Part shown: positions 1 through 8,085 of the stretch, piece by piece
Position numbering within the stretch: position 1 is the stretch's first letter
How the letters are laid out: each line of letters begins with the position of its first letter
Source: UBA1181 sp045113275
Lineage (GTDB): Bacteria; Bacteroidota; Bacteroidia; Bacteroidales; Paludibacteraceae
Reading direction: 5' to 3'
Assembly (NCBI GenBank): GCA_045113275.1
Contig: JBGUIU010000184.1
Span: 1 to 64,000, forward strand
Length of the DNA stretch: 64,000 bases
Made by a program: the position numbers and the translations under genes
Notes under the pieces: generated by a model
The model's input: the letters and a program-made list of their open reading frames with translations, nothing else
The model's database searches: none
Told to the model about the DNA's origin: nothing

Positions 1-441
1 CTACGCCGCTTTCCACCAGCTCACAAAATAGCGTATGCCTGCAATGGATAGCGCCACACCAAGTCCGGGGTAGAATGCCGCAAAAAACTCTTTCGGGATG
101 CCAGGTATAAATTTCAGACTGATGCCAAGTCCCATCATGAAAAAGATGAGAAGATAGCCTCGTAGGTCAAAAAAGGCGAACAGGGATTTCTTCTGTTCCG
201 GGAAATTCAATATGCGGGCTGTGTATCGCTTTATAAACCCATTGAACATCAGCGAAAAAAGTGCGGCAACCGCCACCGCTATCAAAAGAAGCCACCAGAC
301 TCTTTCCGGGTTCGCTAATTTCACTTGTAATAGGGATTGTATGCCCGTGGTCAGTATCTTCACTCCCGGACCCAACCAGCAAAGCACCTGCATCAACAGC
401 AAGTGCTTCTTGTTGACTGGAATTATTGTATCGATATTCAT
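1..441 (-). CDS. small four-helix membrane protein, unknown function
   Basis: 146-residue protein that I do not recognise. Its composition shows about four hydrophobic segments (near residues 14-35, 49-70, 84-108 and 118-140), so it should sit in the inner membrane. The stop codon is the first three bases of the window, so the gene is complete. It is the last gene of a minus-strand run that begins with the glutathione peroxidase gene, 25 bp after the 64-residue gene, so co-transcription is likely. Its base composition is richer in G+C than the genes beyond 2.1 kb. The link to peroxide defence rests only on position. Confidence 0.6.
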   Translation of the reverse strand: MNIDTIIPVNKKHLLLMQVLCWLGPGVKILTTGIQSLLQVKLANPERVWWLLLIAVAVAALFSLMFNGFIKRYTARILNFPEQKKSLFAFFDLRGYLLIFFMMGLGISLKFIPGIPKEFFAAFYPGLGVALSIAGIRYFVSWWKAA

Positions 442-466
442 GTTTTTTTAATTTGGTTTGCAAAAT

Positions 467-661
467 CTATTCGTTATCCTGGTATTTATTAAACTGATAC
501 TTCGAACGTAGTTCTTTCTGCTTTTCGGCAGGAAGCGAAGTGAAATAGGCTTTCCACCCCGGACAGAAGTTGATATGCCACCGCCAAAAACGTCCTAATA
601 CCGATTTGGGATTCTTTTCGTAGTGCGTACGAAATTTACAATTTTTACATGTATGTGCCAT
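467..661 (-). CDS. small cysteine-motif protein, unknown function
   Basis: 64-residue basic protein starting MAHTCKNCKFRTHYEKNPKS. It has a CxxC pair at residues 5 and 8 and a third cysteine near residue 33, then a Lys/Glu-rich tail, suggesting a small metal-binding or redox-sensitive protein. No signal peptide or membrane segment is visible. It lies 20 bp downstream of the OhrR-type regulator gene in the peroxidase transcription unit. The close spacing, same strand and ordinary codon use support a real gene. Its function is unknown. Confidence 0.6.
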   Translation of the reverse strand: MAHTCKNCKFRTHYEKNPKSVLGRFWRWHINFCPGWKAYFTSLPAEKQKELRSKYQFNKYQDNE

Positions 662-681
662 AATGTCCTGTTTTTATAATG

Positions 682-1143
682 TTAGCAATTTTGACATTTA
701 CTTTCAATTTTCTTCAATCCCTCAATAAGCTGGTCGAGCAAAGGGATGATCGCCTTCAATTCGTCTGCCGATCCAACCTGCTCCATGATGCTCTCACACA
801 AACACTTGGGCACGTCGGCCACCTTGTCGCGAAGGTCTATACCCTTGTCTGTCAACGACACAATCCGCTGACGCGTGTCCTGCTCCCCACGCTGACGGAT
901 GACGAGTCCCGCTTTTTCCATGCGTTGCAACAGAGGCGTTACTGTGTTCGTATCGAGCAGCAGACGCTTGGCGATGTCGCATACCGGCTGATGGTCCTGT
1001 TCCCACAGCACGAGCAACACAAGGTACTGCGGATAGGTGATGCCTATCGGTGCAAAATAGGGCTGATAAGCCTTCATGGTGAGATGCGCCGCCGAATACA
1101 GACGGAAGCAGAGCTGGTTGTCTAACTTAAGCTGTTCGTACAT
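682..1143 (-). CDS. MarR-family organic-peroxide regulator (OhrR type)
   Basis: 153-residue winged-helix repressor. The N-terminus LDNQLCFRLYSAAH is the OhrR signature: Cys12 occupies the position of the reactive cysteine that senses organic hydroperoxides in OhrR proteins. ITYPQYLVLLVLWE and LLLDTNTVTPLLQRMEKAGL follow, matching the dimerisation and DNA-recognition helices, with a basic wing (RQRGEQDTRQR). It starts 2 bp after the glutathione peroxidase stop codon, so the two are surely co-transcribed. The two palindromes at the promoter of this unit are its likely operators, giving autoregulation. One-cysteine versus two-cysteine sensing cannot be settled here, but I see a second cysteine only near the C-terminal half (KCLCE) and at the extreme end. 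Confidence 0.9.
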   Translation of the reverse strand: MYEQLKLDNQLCFRLYSAAHLTMKAYQPYFAPIGITYPQYLVLLVLWEQDHQPVCDIAKRLLLDTNTVTPLLQRMEKAGLVIRQRGEQDTRQRIVSLTDKGIDLRDKVADVPKCLCESIMEQVGSADELKAIIPLLDQLIEGLKKIESKCQNC

Positions 1144-1145
1144 AT

Positions 1146-1646
1146 CTAGAGCAATTTAAGAATATCCTTTTCAATATCTTCCGGTTTGGTGGTAGGTGCA
1201 TAACGCTCGATCACGTTACCTTCACGGTCGATGAGGAACTTGGTGAAGTTCCATTTAATCGCACTGCCCAATAAACCACCTTTTTGCTTTTTAAGCCATT
1301 TATAAAGCGGATCAGCTTCGTTGCCGTTCACTTTGATCTTAGCGAACTGAGGGAAATTGACATCATATTTCAGCTGGCAAAAGCTAACAATCTCCTCTTC
1401 CGTGCCAGGCGCTTGTCCTGCAAACTGGTTGCATGGGAAATCCAATACAACAAAACCTTGTGCCTCATACTTTTTGTACAACGCCTCCAGCCCTTCATAC
1501 TGCGGCGTGAATCCGCAACCTGTAGCCGTGTTGACAATTAAAAGAACCTTTCCTTTGTATTCCGCCAGACTAACCGGCTCCTTCTTGGTGTTGAGCACCG
1601 TAAAATCATATATACCCATACCATTCGAATTTTTAAGATTAAACAT
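1146..1646 (-). CDS. glutathione peroxidase-family thiol peroxidase
   Basis: 166-residue cytoplasmic peroxidase of the thioredoxin-fold glutathione peroxidase family. It reduces hydrogen or organic peroxides to water or alcohol. The catalytic set is present: peroxidatic Cys44 in NTATGCGFTPQYEGL, Gln74 in PCNQFAG, and Trp132/Asn133 in KWNFTKF. Cys90 (SFCQLKY) sits where thioredoxin-dependent members carry the resolving cysteine, so thioredoxin rather than glutathione is the likelier donor. Translation could start at the ATG used here or at Met10 (MGIYDFTV, position 1619), which matches the usual N-terminus better. It is the first gene of the unit with the OhrR-like regulator, read from a promoter flanked by paired palindromes. 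Confidence 0.93.
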   Translation of the reverse strand: MFNLKNSNGMGIYDFTVLNTKKEPVSLAEYKGKVLLIVNTATGCGFTPQYEGLEALYKKYEAQGFVVLDFPCNQFAGQAPGTEEEIVSFCQLKYDVNFPQFAKIKVNGNEADPLYKWLKKQKGGLLGSAIKWNFTKFLIDREGNVIERYAPTTKPEDIEKDILKLL

Positions 1647-1675
1647 ATCTTACAAAACAACTCACATCAGCGAGA

Positions 1676-1693
1676 TGTATCGCACACGATACA
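1676..1693. promoter_or_regulatory. palindromic operator 1, candidate OhrR-type site
   Basis: TGTATCG-CACA-CGATACA: perfect 7-bp arms around a 4-bp spacer, placed over the predicted transcription start. It shares the core TATCG-N4-CGATA with the palindrome at 1710-1727. The likely binder is the co-encoded MarR-family regulator, inferred from position. Confidence 0.75.
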
Positions 1694-1699
1694 AAATTA
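1692..1699 (-). promoter_or_regulatory. -7 element of the peroxidase/ohrR promoter
   Basis: On the minus strand this reads TAATTTTG, an exact match to the Bacteroidota -7 consensus TAnnTTTG. Transcription should begin near 1684. One palindrome (1676-1693) covers the start site and the edge of the -7 element; the other (1710-1727) covers the -33 region. No clear TTTG -33 box is seen. Confidence 0.7.
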
Positions 1700-1709
1700 T
1701 GAAAATATT

Positions 1710-1727
1710 TATATCGTAAGCGATATA
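1710..1727. promoter_or_regulatory. palindromic operator 2, candidate OhrR-type site
   Basis: TATATCG-TAAG-CGATATA: perfect 7-bp arms around a 4-bp spacer. It lies 34 bp centre-to-centre from operator 1 (about three helical turns), upstream of the -7 element. Two sites with the same core bracketing one promoter fit cooperative repression. Confidence 0.72.
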
Positions 1728-1750
1728 TCTAAAAAAAATTAACACAATTT

Positions 1751-2007
1751 AACCTTCGAATCATCATTATCGACGGTGGACCGCGCAAGACGTTCAACGG
1801 TTCGATGGAACATTCATCACCCAGGCACTCGGAGAACCCGAAAAACTGATTGCCTACAACACCTATCAAGTCAAGAACAACGCCAATTACGAGTTGGTAG
1901 GATTCTCGGAAGAGGAAAAGCGGAAGTGTCGTGACGAGCATTGGGAAGACGACCTGCAACAAGCCTACGACGCAGGACGACGGATGACGGAAAAGATAAT
2001 TGGATAA
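1751..2007 (+). pseudogene. decayed flavodoxin-like NAD(P)H/FMN reductase
   Basis: Two pieces of a flavodoxin-fold reductase remain in different frames. The N-terminal piece (1751-1800) reads IIIIDGGPRKTFN, the usual first strand and flavin-phosphate loop. About 1807 the frame changes and a C-terminal piece runs to the stop at 2005-2007: GTFITQALGEPEKLIAYN, then a Glu/Lys-rich helix ending AYDAGRRMTEKIIG. There is no start codon before the first piece, and the middle (well over 100 residues in intact relatives) is gone. This looks like an internal deletion plus frameshift. Family assignment is from memory of the motif pair; the pseudogene state is plain from the frames. Confidence 0.75.
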
Positions 2008-2062
2008 TAATTTATATCCATGTGGTAAATTATGTGAAAAACGCATATGAAAGCAATAAACA

Positions 2063-2094
2063 TTTGTGTAATGTATGCTATTTGATTACTTTTG
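2063..2094 (+). promoter_or_regulatory. promoter of aguA-aguB
   Basis: TTTG at 2063-2066, then 20 bp, then TACTTTTG at 2087-2094. This is a full match to the Bacteroidota -33/-7 promoter pattern, giving a leader of roughly 55 nt before the aguA start. Confidence 0.75.
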
Positions 2095-2156
2095 TAGAAT
2101 CAAGAATGATGTAAATAATTTGATAATCTGTAATCCGTGAATGAAAAATATATAGT

Positions 2157-3191
2157 ATGAAGAAACAAATGAATCCTATCGTTTTCCCAGCAGAATGGTT
2201 CCCTCAGTGTGGGGTGATGTTGACATGGCCACATGAGAATACAGACTGGAACTATATATTGGATGAGGTGACAGCTTGTTATGTGTCTATTGCTCATGAG
2301 ATTGTAAAACATGAGAAATTGCTCGTCGTTTGTCAGGATGAGATGAAGGTGCGATCTTTGCTTTCTGATATTGAAGACAAGGTGATCTTCAAGCGTCTTG
2401 AGACAAATGATACATGGGCGCGTGATCATGGCCCCATAACTGTTTTTGTGGATGGTGAGCCTTGTCTGTATGATTTTCAATTCAATGGATGGGGACTGAA
2501 ATTTGCTTCCAATCTGGATAATCAGATTACTCGAGGATTATATGGACAGGATTCTTTTTCATCCCATACGGGGTATTTCAACTTCCTTCATTATGTGCTG
2601 GAAGGGGGCAGTGTGGAATCGGATGGATGTGGTACGATGTTGACAACCTCAGAGTGCCTCTTATCTAAAAATCGTAATGAGCATTTACAGAAAGAGGAGG
2701 TCGAGAACTTTTTGAAAGATGTGTTCGGCTTGAAACGAATATTATGGTTAAATCATGGATATTTGGCAGGCGATGATACAGATAGCCATATAGATACGTT
2801 GGCTCGCTTTTGTGGAGAAGATACAATTGCCTATGTACAATGTACGGATGAAAATGACGAGCATTATGCGGAACTAAAGGCGATGGAAGATGAGTTGAAG
2901 ACTTTTACCCAAATGAATGGAGAACCCTATCGGTTGGTGCCATTGCCTATGCCGGAGCCTCGCTATGAGGATGATTTTAGATTGCCAGCAACGTATGCCA
3001 ACTTCTTGATAATCAATGAAGCAGTGTTGCTTCCGTTCTATAATTGTCCGCAAGATCGTGTGGCACAATCTATTCTACAAAAAGAATTTCCAAATCATGA
3101 AGTGGTGGGTATTGATTGCTCTCCTTTGATTCGTCAGCATGGCTCATTGCATTGCGTTACGATGCAGTTGCCTATAGGAGTTTTAAAATAA
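2157..3191 (+). CDS. aguA: agmatine deiminase
   Basis: 344-residue cytoplasmic enzyme of the peptidyl-arginine-deiminase fold that converts agmatine to N-carbamoylputrescine and ammonia. Family landmarks are present: TWARDHGPITV near residue 84, EGGSVESDG, the catalytic His211 in DDTDSHIDTLARF, and catalytic Cys333 in HGSLHCVTMQLP at the extreme C-terminus. Length is normal. The next gene, 22 bp after the stop, encodes the enzyme that uses its product, so the pair makes putrescine from agmatine. No arginine decarboxylase gene lies in the window, so the agmatine must come from elsewhere in the genome or from outside. Confidence 0.96.
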   Translation: MKKQMNPIVFPAEWFPQCGVMLTWPHENTDWNYILDEVTACYVSIAHEIVKHEKLLVVCQDEMKVRSLLSDIEDKVIFKRLETNDTWARDHGPITVFVDGEPCLYDFQFNGWGLKFASNLDNQITRGLYGQDSFSSHTGYFNFLHYVLEGGSVESDGCGTMLTTSECLLSKNRNEHLQKEEVENFLKDVFGLKRILWLNHGYLAGDDTDSHIDTLARFCGEDTIAYVQCTDENDEHYAELKAMEDELKTFTQMNGEPYRLVPLPMPEPRYEDDFRLPATYANFLIINEAVLLPFYNCPQDRVAQSILQKEFPNHEVVGIDCSPLIRQHGSLHCVTMQLPIGVLK

Positions 3192-3213
3192 TAGTTATAA
3201 AATATTGAGAAGT

Positions 3214-4089
3214 ATGAAAGTAGGATTGATTCAACAACATAACACAGGAGATATACGAGATAATATCGATCGATTGCAGAAAAAAGTTCGTGAATGTGCA
3301 GAACAAGGAGCGCAGTTGGTCGTTTTGCAGGAGTTGCATAATGCGCTATATTTTTGTCAGGAAGAAGATGTCAATCAGTTTGATCTGGCTGAACCTATTC
3401 CTGGTCCCTCAACAGAAAGTTTTGGAAAACTGGCTAAAGAGTTGGGGGTGGTAATCGTCCTTTCATTGTTTGAAAAAAGAGCTGTGGGATTGTATCACAA
3501 TACCGCCGTGGTGATTGAAAAAGATGGAAGTATAGCAGGTAAATACCGCAAGATGCATATACCAGATGACCCTGCTTATTATGAGAAATTCTATTTCACA
3601 CCGGGAGACTTGGGTTTCAATCCAATAGAGACATCCGTAGGTAAGTTGGGCGTGTTGGTTTGCTGGGATCAATGGTATCCAGAGGCAGCTCGATTGATGG
3701 CTTTAGCAGGTGCTGAGATATTGATATATCCAACGGCAATAGGCTGGGAGAGTACCGATACCGATGATGAGAAGAACCGACAATTGAATGCATGGATCAT
3801 CTCACAGAGAGGACATGCAGTGGCGAATGGATTGCCTGTCGTTTCTGTCAATCGAGTTGGGTATGAAGAGGATCCTTCGGGTGTGACGAATGGAATTAGT
3901 TTTTGGGGAAACAGTTTTGTGGCAGGTCCGCAAGGAGAGATCTTGCTTCAATTCTCTAATCATGAAGAAGAGGTGAAGGTGGTGGATATCTCGATGAAAC
4001 GTTCGGAGGATGTGCGTCGGATTTGGCCATTTCTACGGGACAGACGTATTGATGCATACGGTGAGATCTTGAAGCGATATCGAGACTGA
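3214..4089 (+). CDS. aguB: N-carbamoylputrescine amidase
   Basis: About 291-residue nitrilase-superfamily amidase that hydrolyses N-carbamoylputrescine to putrescine, CO2 and ammonia. The Glu-Lys-Cys triad is visible: Glu40 (LQELHN), Lys113 (YRKMHIPDD) and Cys150 (LVCWDQWYPEAAR). I place the start at the ATG at 3214, preceded by GAGAAG, rather than at an in-frame TTG nine bases upstream. It directly follows aguA, as in most bacteria with this pathway. Other nitrilase-like amidases are possible, but the FTPGDLGF stretch and the neighbour make this call strong. Confidence 0.95.
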   Translation: MKVGLIQQHNTGDIRDNIDRLQKKVRECAEQGAQLVVLQELHNALYFCQEEDVNQFDLAEPIPGPSTESFGKLAKELGVVIVLSLFEKRAVGLYHNTAVVIEKDGSIAGKYRKMHIPDDPAYYEKFYFTPGDLGFNPIETSVGKLGVLVCWDQWYPEAARLMALAGAEILIYPTAIGWESTDTDDEKNRQLNAWIISQRGHAVANGLPVVSVNRVGYEEDPSGVTNGISFWGNSFVAGPQGEILLQFSNHEEEVKVVDISMKRSEDVRRIWPFLRDRRIDAYGEILKRYRD

Positions 4090-4231
4090 AAAAGAGAACT
4101 CTATTAACAAAACGGGCGGAGTTATTAACAAAAAAACGTTGATAAGTTTTGCTATGTGTGAAAATCAGTTATTTATACAAAGTCGTAAGAGGAGAGCGTG
4201 GAACATTTTTTCGTGGAGTAAAAAAAAAACG

Positions 4232-4239
4232 TATCTTTG
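4232..4239 (+). promoter_or_regulatory. promoter -7 element for parAB operon
   Basis: TATCTTTG matches TAnnTTTG, 25 bp before the parA ATG. A T-rich run (about 4206-4211) lies where the -33 box would be, but no exact TTTG is present there. The 174-bp gap upstream holds no gene. Confidence 0.65.
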
Positions 4240-4263
4240 TAGAACAATTAAAAAAGATTCTTT

Positions 4264-5046
4264 ATGGGAAAGATTATTTCATTAGCAAATCAAAAGGGAG
4301 GCGTAGGAAAGACTACCACGACAGTTAATCTGGCTGCTTCATTGGCTGTATTAGAGAAAAGGGTATTGATCGTAGATGCAGACCCTCAGGCTAATGCATC
4401 CTCTTCGTTTGGATATGATGTACGTCGTTTGGAACACCCAGATAAGACCGTGTATGAATGTTTGTTGGGTACAATAGATCCTCATGAAGCGGTATTGGAT
4501 ACGGAGTTGGATAATTTAAAGATTATTCCTTCGCATATCAACTTAGTGGGTGCAGAGGTAGAGTTGGTTTCTATGGAGAATCGTGAGATGTACATGAAGA
4601 ATGCTTTGAATAAGTTACGGGATGAGTATGATTTTATCTTTATTGATTGTTCGCCATCTTTAGGACTTATCACGTTAAATGCATTAACCGTGACCGATTC
4701 TGTTATTATTCCGGTTCAGTGTGAGTTTTATGCATTGGAGGGAATCTCAAAGTTGTTGAATACGATAAAACTGGTGAAAAGTAAGTTGAATCCAAATCTA
4801 GAGATAGAAGGATTTGTCTTGACGATGTATGATGCACGAACAAAGTTAAACAACCAAGTGGTTGAAGATGTTCGTTCTCATTTTGATGATATGGTGTTTA
4901 ATACGATTATTCCAAGAAATATCAAATTGAGTGAAGCACCAAGTTTTCATAAACCGGTCATCACATATGATGCAGAGTCAAAAGGAGCTGTTTGTTATAT
5001 GCAATTAGCTCAAGAATTGTTGGAAAATAATAAGGATAATAATTAA
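4264..5046 (+). CDS. parA: chromosome-partitioning ATPase ParA/Soj
   Basis: 260-residue ParA-type ATPase that works with ParB on origin-proximal parS sites to segregate the chromosome. The deviant Walker A motif KGGVGKTTTT is at residues 11-20, with DADPQAN (Walker A' region) and FIDCSPSLGL following. The length and the lack of an N-terminal DNA-binding extension fit the chromosomal Soj class rather than plasmid type Ia. parB follows 16 bp later. I searched by eye for the consensus 16-bp parS palindrome in the flanks and did not find one. Confidence 0.97.
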   Translation: MGKIISLANQKGGVGKTTTTVNLAASLAVLEKRVLIVDADPQANASSSFGYDVRRLEHPDKTVYECLLGTIDPHEAVLDTELDNLKIIPSHINLVGAEVELVSMENREMYMKNALNKLRDEYDFIFIDCSPSLGLITLNALTVTDSVIIPVQCEFYALEGISKLLNTIKLVKSKLNPNLEIEGFVLTMYDARTKLNNQVVEDVRSHFDDMVFNTIIPRNIKLSEAPSFHKPVITYDAESKGAVCYMQLAQELLENNKDNN

Positions 5047-5062
5047 TAGGAAAAACTGACTT

Positions 5063-5980
5063 ATGGCAAAGAAATTCGGAGGCTTAAGTAGCGGTTTGGA
5101 TGATATGGATATTGACACCTCTTCTTTGAAAAAAGGAGGCGGTGTAAATGCTCTGTTTGGCATAAAAGATGATGATGTGAAAGTGGAGGGCGCCTCTTCT
5201 ATTAATGAGATAGAGATGGCGGAGATTGAAGCTAATCCAGATCAGCCCCGTCGTGAATTTGATGAAGAATCATTAGAGGAGTTGGCAGAATCAATTAAAC
5301 AAATTGGTGTGATTCAGCCGATTACTCTTCGTAAGATCAATGATCACAAATATCAGATTATTGCTGGTGAGCGTCGATTCAGAGCATCACAGAAAGCTGG
5401 GTTGACAAAGATTCCTGCATATGTTAGAGAAGTGACGGATGAGCAGGTGATGGAGATGGCTTTGGTTGAAAATATTCAACGAGAGGATCTGAATGCGATA
5501 GAAATAGCTCTTTCTTATCAGAACTTGATGGATAAATGTGATTACACGCAAGAACAGTTGAGCGAACGTGTAGGCAAAAAGAGAGCTACTATCTCTAATT
5601 ATATTCGTTTGCTTCGTTTGCCTGCAGAAATTCAGATGGGACTACGGGATAAGAAGATTGAAATGGGACATGCGAGAGCGTTGCTTAGTGCGGAAAATTC
5701 CATGGATCAATTGTCTATCTATAATTCAATCTTAAAAGAGGGACTTTCTGTACGTAAAGTGGAAGAGATGGTTCGTAATATTGGTAAAGAAAGTCACGGA
5801 AATAAACCAACGCCAAGCTTACGAGATGACTATGTGATGTTGAGAGATCGTCTTTCCTCTTTGTTCTTATCAAAAGTGGATCTGGCATGCAATGAAAAAG
5901 GGAAAGGTAAAATAACTATCTCTTTTAAGAATGATGATGAGTTTGCCAAAATATTAGAAATATTTGATAAGTTGAATTGA
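5063..5980 (+). CDS. parB: chromosome-partitioning protein ParB/Spo0J
   Basis: 305-residue ParB-family CTPase clamp. It has an N-terminal ParA-interaction region, the ParB/Srx domain with IIAGERRFRASQ (CTP/DNA gate motif) around residues 95-110, a helix-turn-helix (SERVGKKRATISNYIRLLRLP), then a linker and a C-terminal dimerisation region (DRLSSLFLSKVDL...GKITISF). It sits between parA and the DUF5683 gene, an order I recall as common in Bacteroidota. Confidence 0.97.
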   Translation: MAKKFGGLSSGLDDMDIDTSSLKKGGGVNALFGIKDDDVKVEGASSINEIEMAEIEANPDQPRREFDEESLEELAESIKQIGVIQPITLRKINDHKYQIIAGERRFRASQKAGLTKIPAYVREVTDEQVMEMALVENIQREDLNAIEIALSYQNLMDKCDYTQEQLSERVGKKRATISNYIRLLRLPAEIQMGLRDKKIEMGHARALLSAENSMDQLSIYNSILKEGLSVRKVEEMVRNIGKESHGNKPTPSLRDDYVMLRDRLSSLFLSKVDLACNEKGKGKITISFKNDDEFAKILEIFDKLN

Positions 5981-6007
5981 TGTGTTGTTTAAAATATAGT
6001 ATTTCAT

Positions 6008-6739
6008 TTGGCTAATTATATTCGCATATTATTCATTATACTGTTGTCATTTGTATTGGGTTTTTCAGCAGGGGCGATGGAGACAATCCCAGTTGAAAAA
6101 TCTGATTCTTTGATGTCTGATACATTGGTGTCAGACACCCCTGAATTTTATGTCTTGGAATCTTCGAATCAGGATCAATCAGGAAAGAAGAGTCCGGAGG
6201 TGAATTCAACTATGATGAATAAGAGTTATTTTAAGCCAGATCCTAAAAAAGCAACATGGTATGCTATTGTTTGTCCTGGATTAGGACAGATTTATAATAG
6301 AAGTTATTGGAAACTGCCTATCTTATATGGGGGAATGATGACATTCACTTATCTTATAGGCTGGAATGGTAGAATGTATAATGATTATCATGATGCTTAC
6401 CATGATATCTTGGATACAGATCCTGTCACCGACAGTTATTTGATCTTCTATCCTCAATATGATGGAACTCAATCATGGTTACAATCTACATTAAAGACAA
6501 AGACCAATCGGTATCGTCGCGCACGTGATTTGAGTACCTTTGGTTTAGTCGCTTTTTATTTGGTGAGTGTTGTCGATGCTTTTGTGGATGCACATCTGTA
6601 TGATTTCTCTGTAACGGATGATCTATCGATGCGTATTGAACCTGTCATTAATACCTATGGTATGGATGGTATGGGGACTGCATTCGATGCTCGGCAGAAT
6701 TCGTTTGTTGGAATACAATGTAGTATCCATTTTAAATAA
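6008..6739 (+). CDS. DUF5683-family envelope protein
   Basis: 243-residue protein with an N-terminal signal peptide or anchor (RILFIILLSFVLGFSAGAM), a Ser/Asp-rich linker, then the DUF5683 core starting at KATWYAIVCPGLGQIYNRSYWKLP with further hydrophobic segments. The only start that keeps the signal peptide is a TTG at 6008; in frame upstream there is a stop at 5990-5992 and no ATG, so a TTG start is the best reading. The family is of unknown function and, as I recall, lies between parB and a lytic transglycosylase in many Bacteroidota, as here. A role in the envelope during growth or division is a guess. Confidence 0.85.
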   Translation: MANYIRILFIILLSFVLGFSAGAMETIPVEKSDSLMSDTLVSDTPEFYVLESSNQDQSGKKSPEVNSTMMNKSYFKPDPKKATWYAIVCPGLGQIYNRSYWKLPILYGGMMTFTYLIGWNGRMYNDYHDAYHDILDTDPVTDSYLIFYPQYDGTQSWLQSTLKTKTNRYRRARDLSTFGLVAFYLVSVVDAFVDAHLYDFSVTDDLSMRIEPVINTYGMDGMGTAFDARQNSFVGIQCSIHFK

Positions 6740-6745
6740 ATTAAA

Positions 6746-8065
6746 ATGAAACGTTTATTTTTTATTCTTGTTACAAGTTGTTTTTGTTCTTTTTTGTATG
6801 CGGATGACTCTAGTGATTCATTATCATTAACGGATGCTTTTATTGAAGATGCGCTGACAGCTGATTCTTTTTTAACATCAGCTCCTGATTCGATAATCGA
6901 AATGGCTGAAAGAGATTATCCTGAGGCGTTAGAGAAAAATTTAAATTCCTTACTTGGAATGTACCATAATACTATATTGGTTTCTGATTGTACTTCTGAT
7001 AGCATTGGTCCTCAGATCGATGATGAACTGACGATGAAACGTCTGCAAAAGATTCCTGCATTATTTGAACTGGTTTATAATCCAATTGTCAAGAAATATA
7101 TTGAACTATATACCATTCGTCGTAGGAAACAGATGGAGTATATGTTAGGTGTCGGAACCTATTATTTCCCAATATTTGAGCAAGCGTTGGATGCTGCCAA
7201 TATGCCGATGGAGTTGAAATATCTTCCAGTGATTGAATCGGCTCTGAATCCTCGTGCTTTTTCTGTTGCGGGTGCTTCTGGTTTGTGGCAATTCATGTAT
7301 GGTACGGGTAAAATATATGGTTTGCAAGGTAACAGCTTAATAGATGAACGTCGTGATCCGATCAAATCTACATACGCTGCAGTTCGTTATCTGAAAGACT
7401 TATATCGCATCTATGGTGATTGGGCTTTGGTGATTGCTGCTTATAACTGCGGTCCTGGTAATGTGAATAAGGCGATAAAGAGATCGAACGGAAAACGTGA
7501 TTACTGGGCCATCTATCCATATTTGCCTAAAGAGACAAGAGGGTATGTGCCTGCGTTTATTGCTGCTACTTATGCTATGACTTATCACAAGGAACATGGT
7601 ATTTGTCCGGCTCGTGTCGAGTTGCCTGTCATTTGTGATACAATTCGTTTGAATGAACGTTTGCACTTGGCTCAGATTGCTGAGGTGATGAATGTGAATA
7701 TAGATGTATTACGGAGTTTGAACCCTCAATATCGTAGAGATATCATCCCTGGTAATGGTGAGACTTATACGCTATGTTTGCCTCAGGTTGAAATCGATAA
7801 ATTCATTGAAATGAAAGATTCTATTGTGGCTTATAAAGCGGATTCTTTCAATGTCTTGACGCGAGTGAAGGTTTTACCTGCTTCTGCTGATCCTTATTTT
7901 AAAGGAAAGGGTGCAGTGAGTGGTGGTAAATACCATGTTGTGAAAAAAGGTCAAACCTTATCGTCTATTTCTCGTATGTATAAAATTCCTGTCGATAAAA
8001 TAAAACGATTGAATAATCTTAAAAAGGATAATATTTATATCGGACAGAAATTGAGAATTCGTTAA
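6746..8065 (+). CDS. mltD: membrane-bound lytic murein transglycosylase D-like, LysM
   Basis: 439-residue secreted peptidoglycan-cleaving enzyme. It has a signal peptide (residues 1-19), a linker, then an SLT-type transglycosylase domain around residues 130-300 with catalytic Glu164 in LPVIESALNP, followed by the family motif GASGLWQFMYGTGK and the YNCGPGNV motif. A degenerate LysM-like stretch lies near 305-350, and a clear LysM (YHVVKKGQTLSSISRMYKIP...IGQKLRI) ends the protein. It starts 6 bp after the DUF5683 gene. In other Bacteroidota a RelA/SpoT homologue often follows; here a small hydrolase gene does. Confidence 0.94.
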   Translation: MKRLFFILVTSCFCSFLYADDSSDSLSLTDAFIEDALTADSFLTSAPDSIIEMAERDYPEALEKNLNSLLGMYHNTILVSDCTSDSIGPQIDDELTMKRLQKIPALFELVYNPIVKKYIELYTIRRRKQMEYMLGVGTYYFPIFEQALDAANMPMELKYLPVIESALNPRAFSVAGASGLWQFMYGTGKIYGLQGNSLIDERRDPIKSTYAAVRYLKDLYRIYGDWALVIAAYNCGPGNVNKAIKRSNGKRDYWAIYPYLPKETRGYVPAFIAATYAMTYHKEHGICPARVELPVICDTIRLNERLHLAQIAEVMNVNIDVLRSLNPQYRRDIIPGNGETYTLCLPQVEIDKFIEMKDSIVAYKADSFNVLTRVKVLPASADPYFKGKGAVSGGKYHVVKKGQTLSSISRMYKIPVDKIKRLNNLKKDNIYIGQKLRIR

Positions 8066-8085
8066 TCATCTATATAAAAAGTGTT

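Noticed and set aside
4090..4263. parS site upstream of parA
   Set aside because: No 16-bp palindrome resembling the bacterial parS consensus was found by eye.
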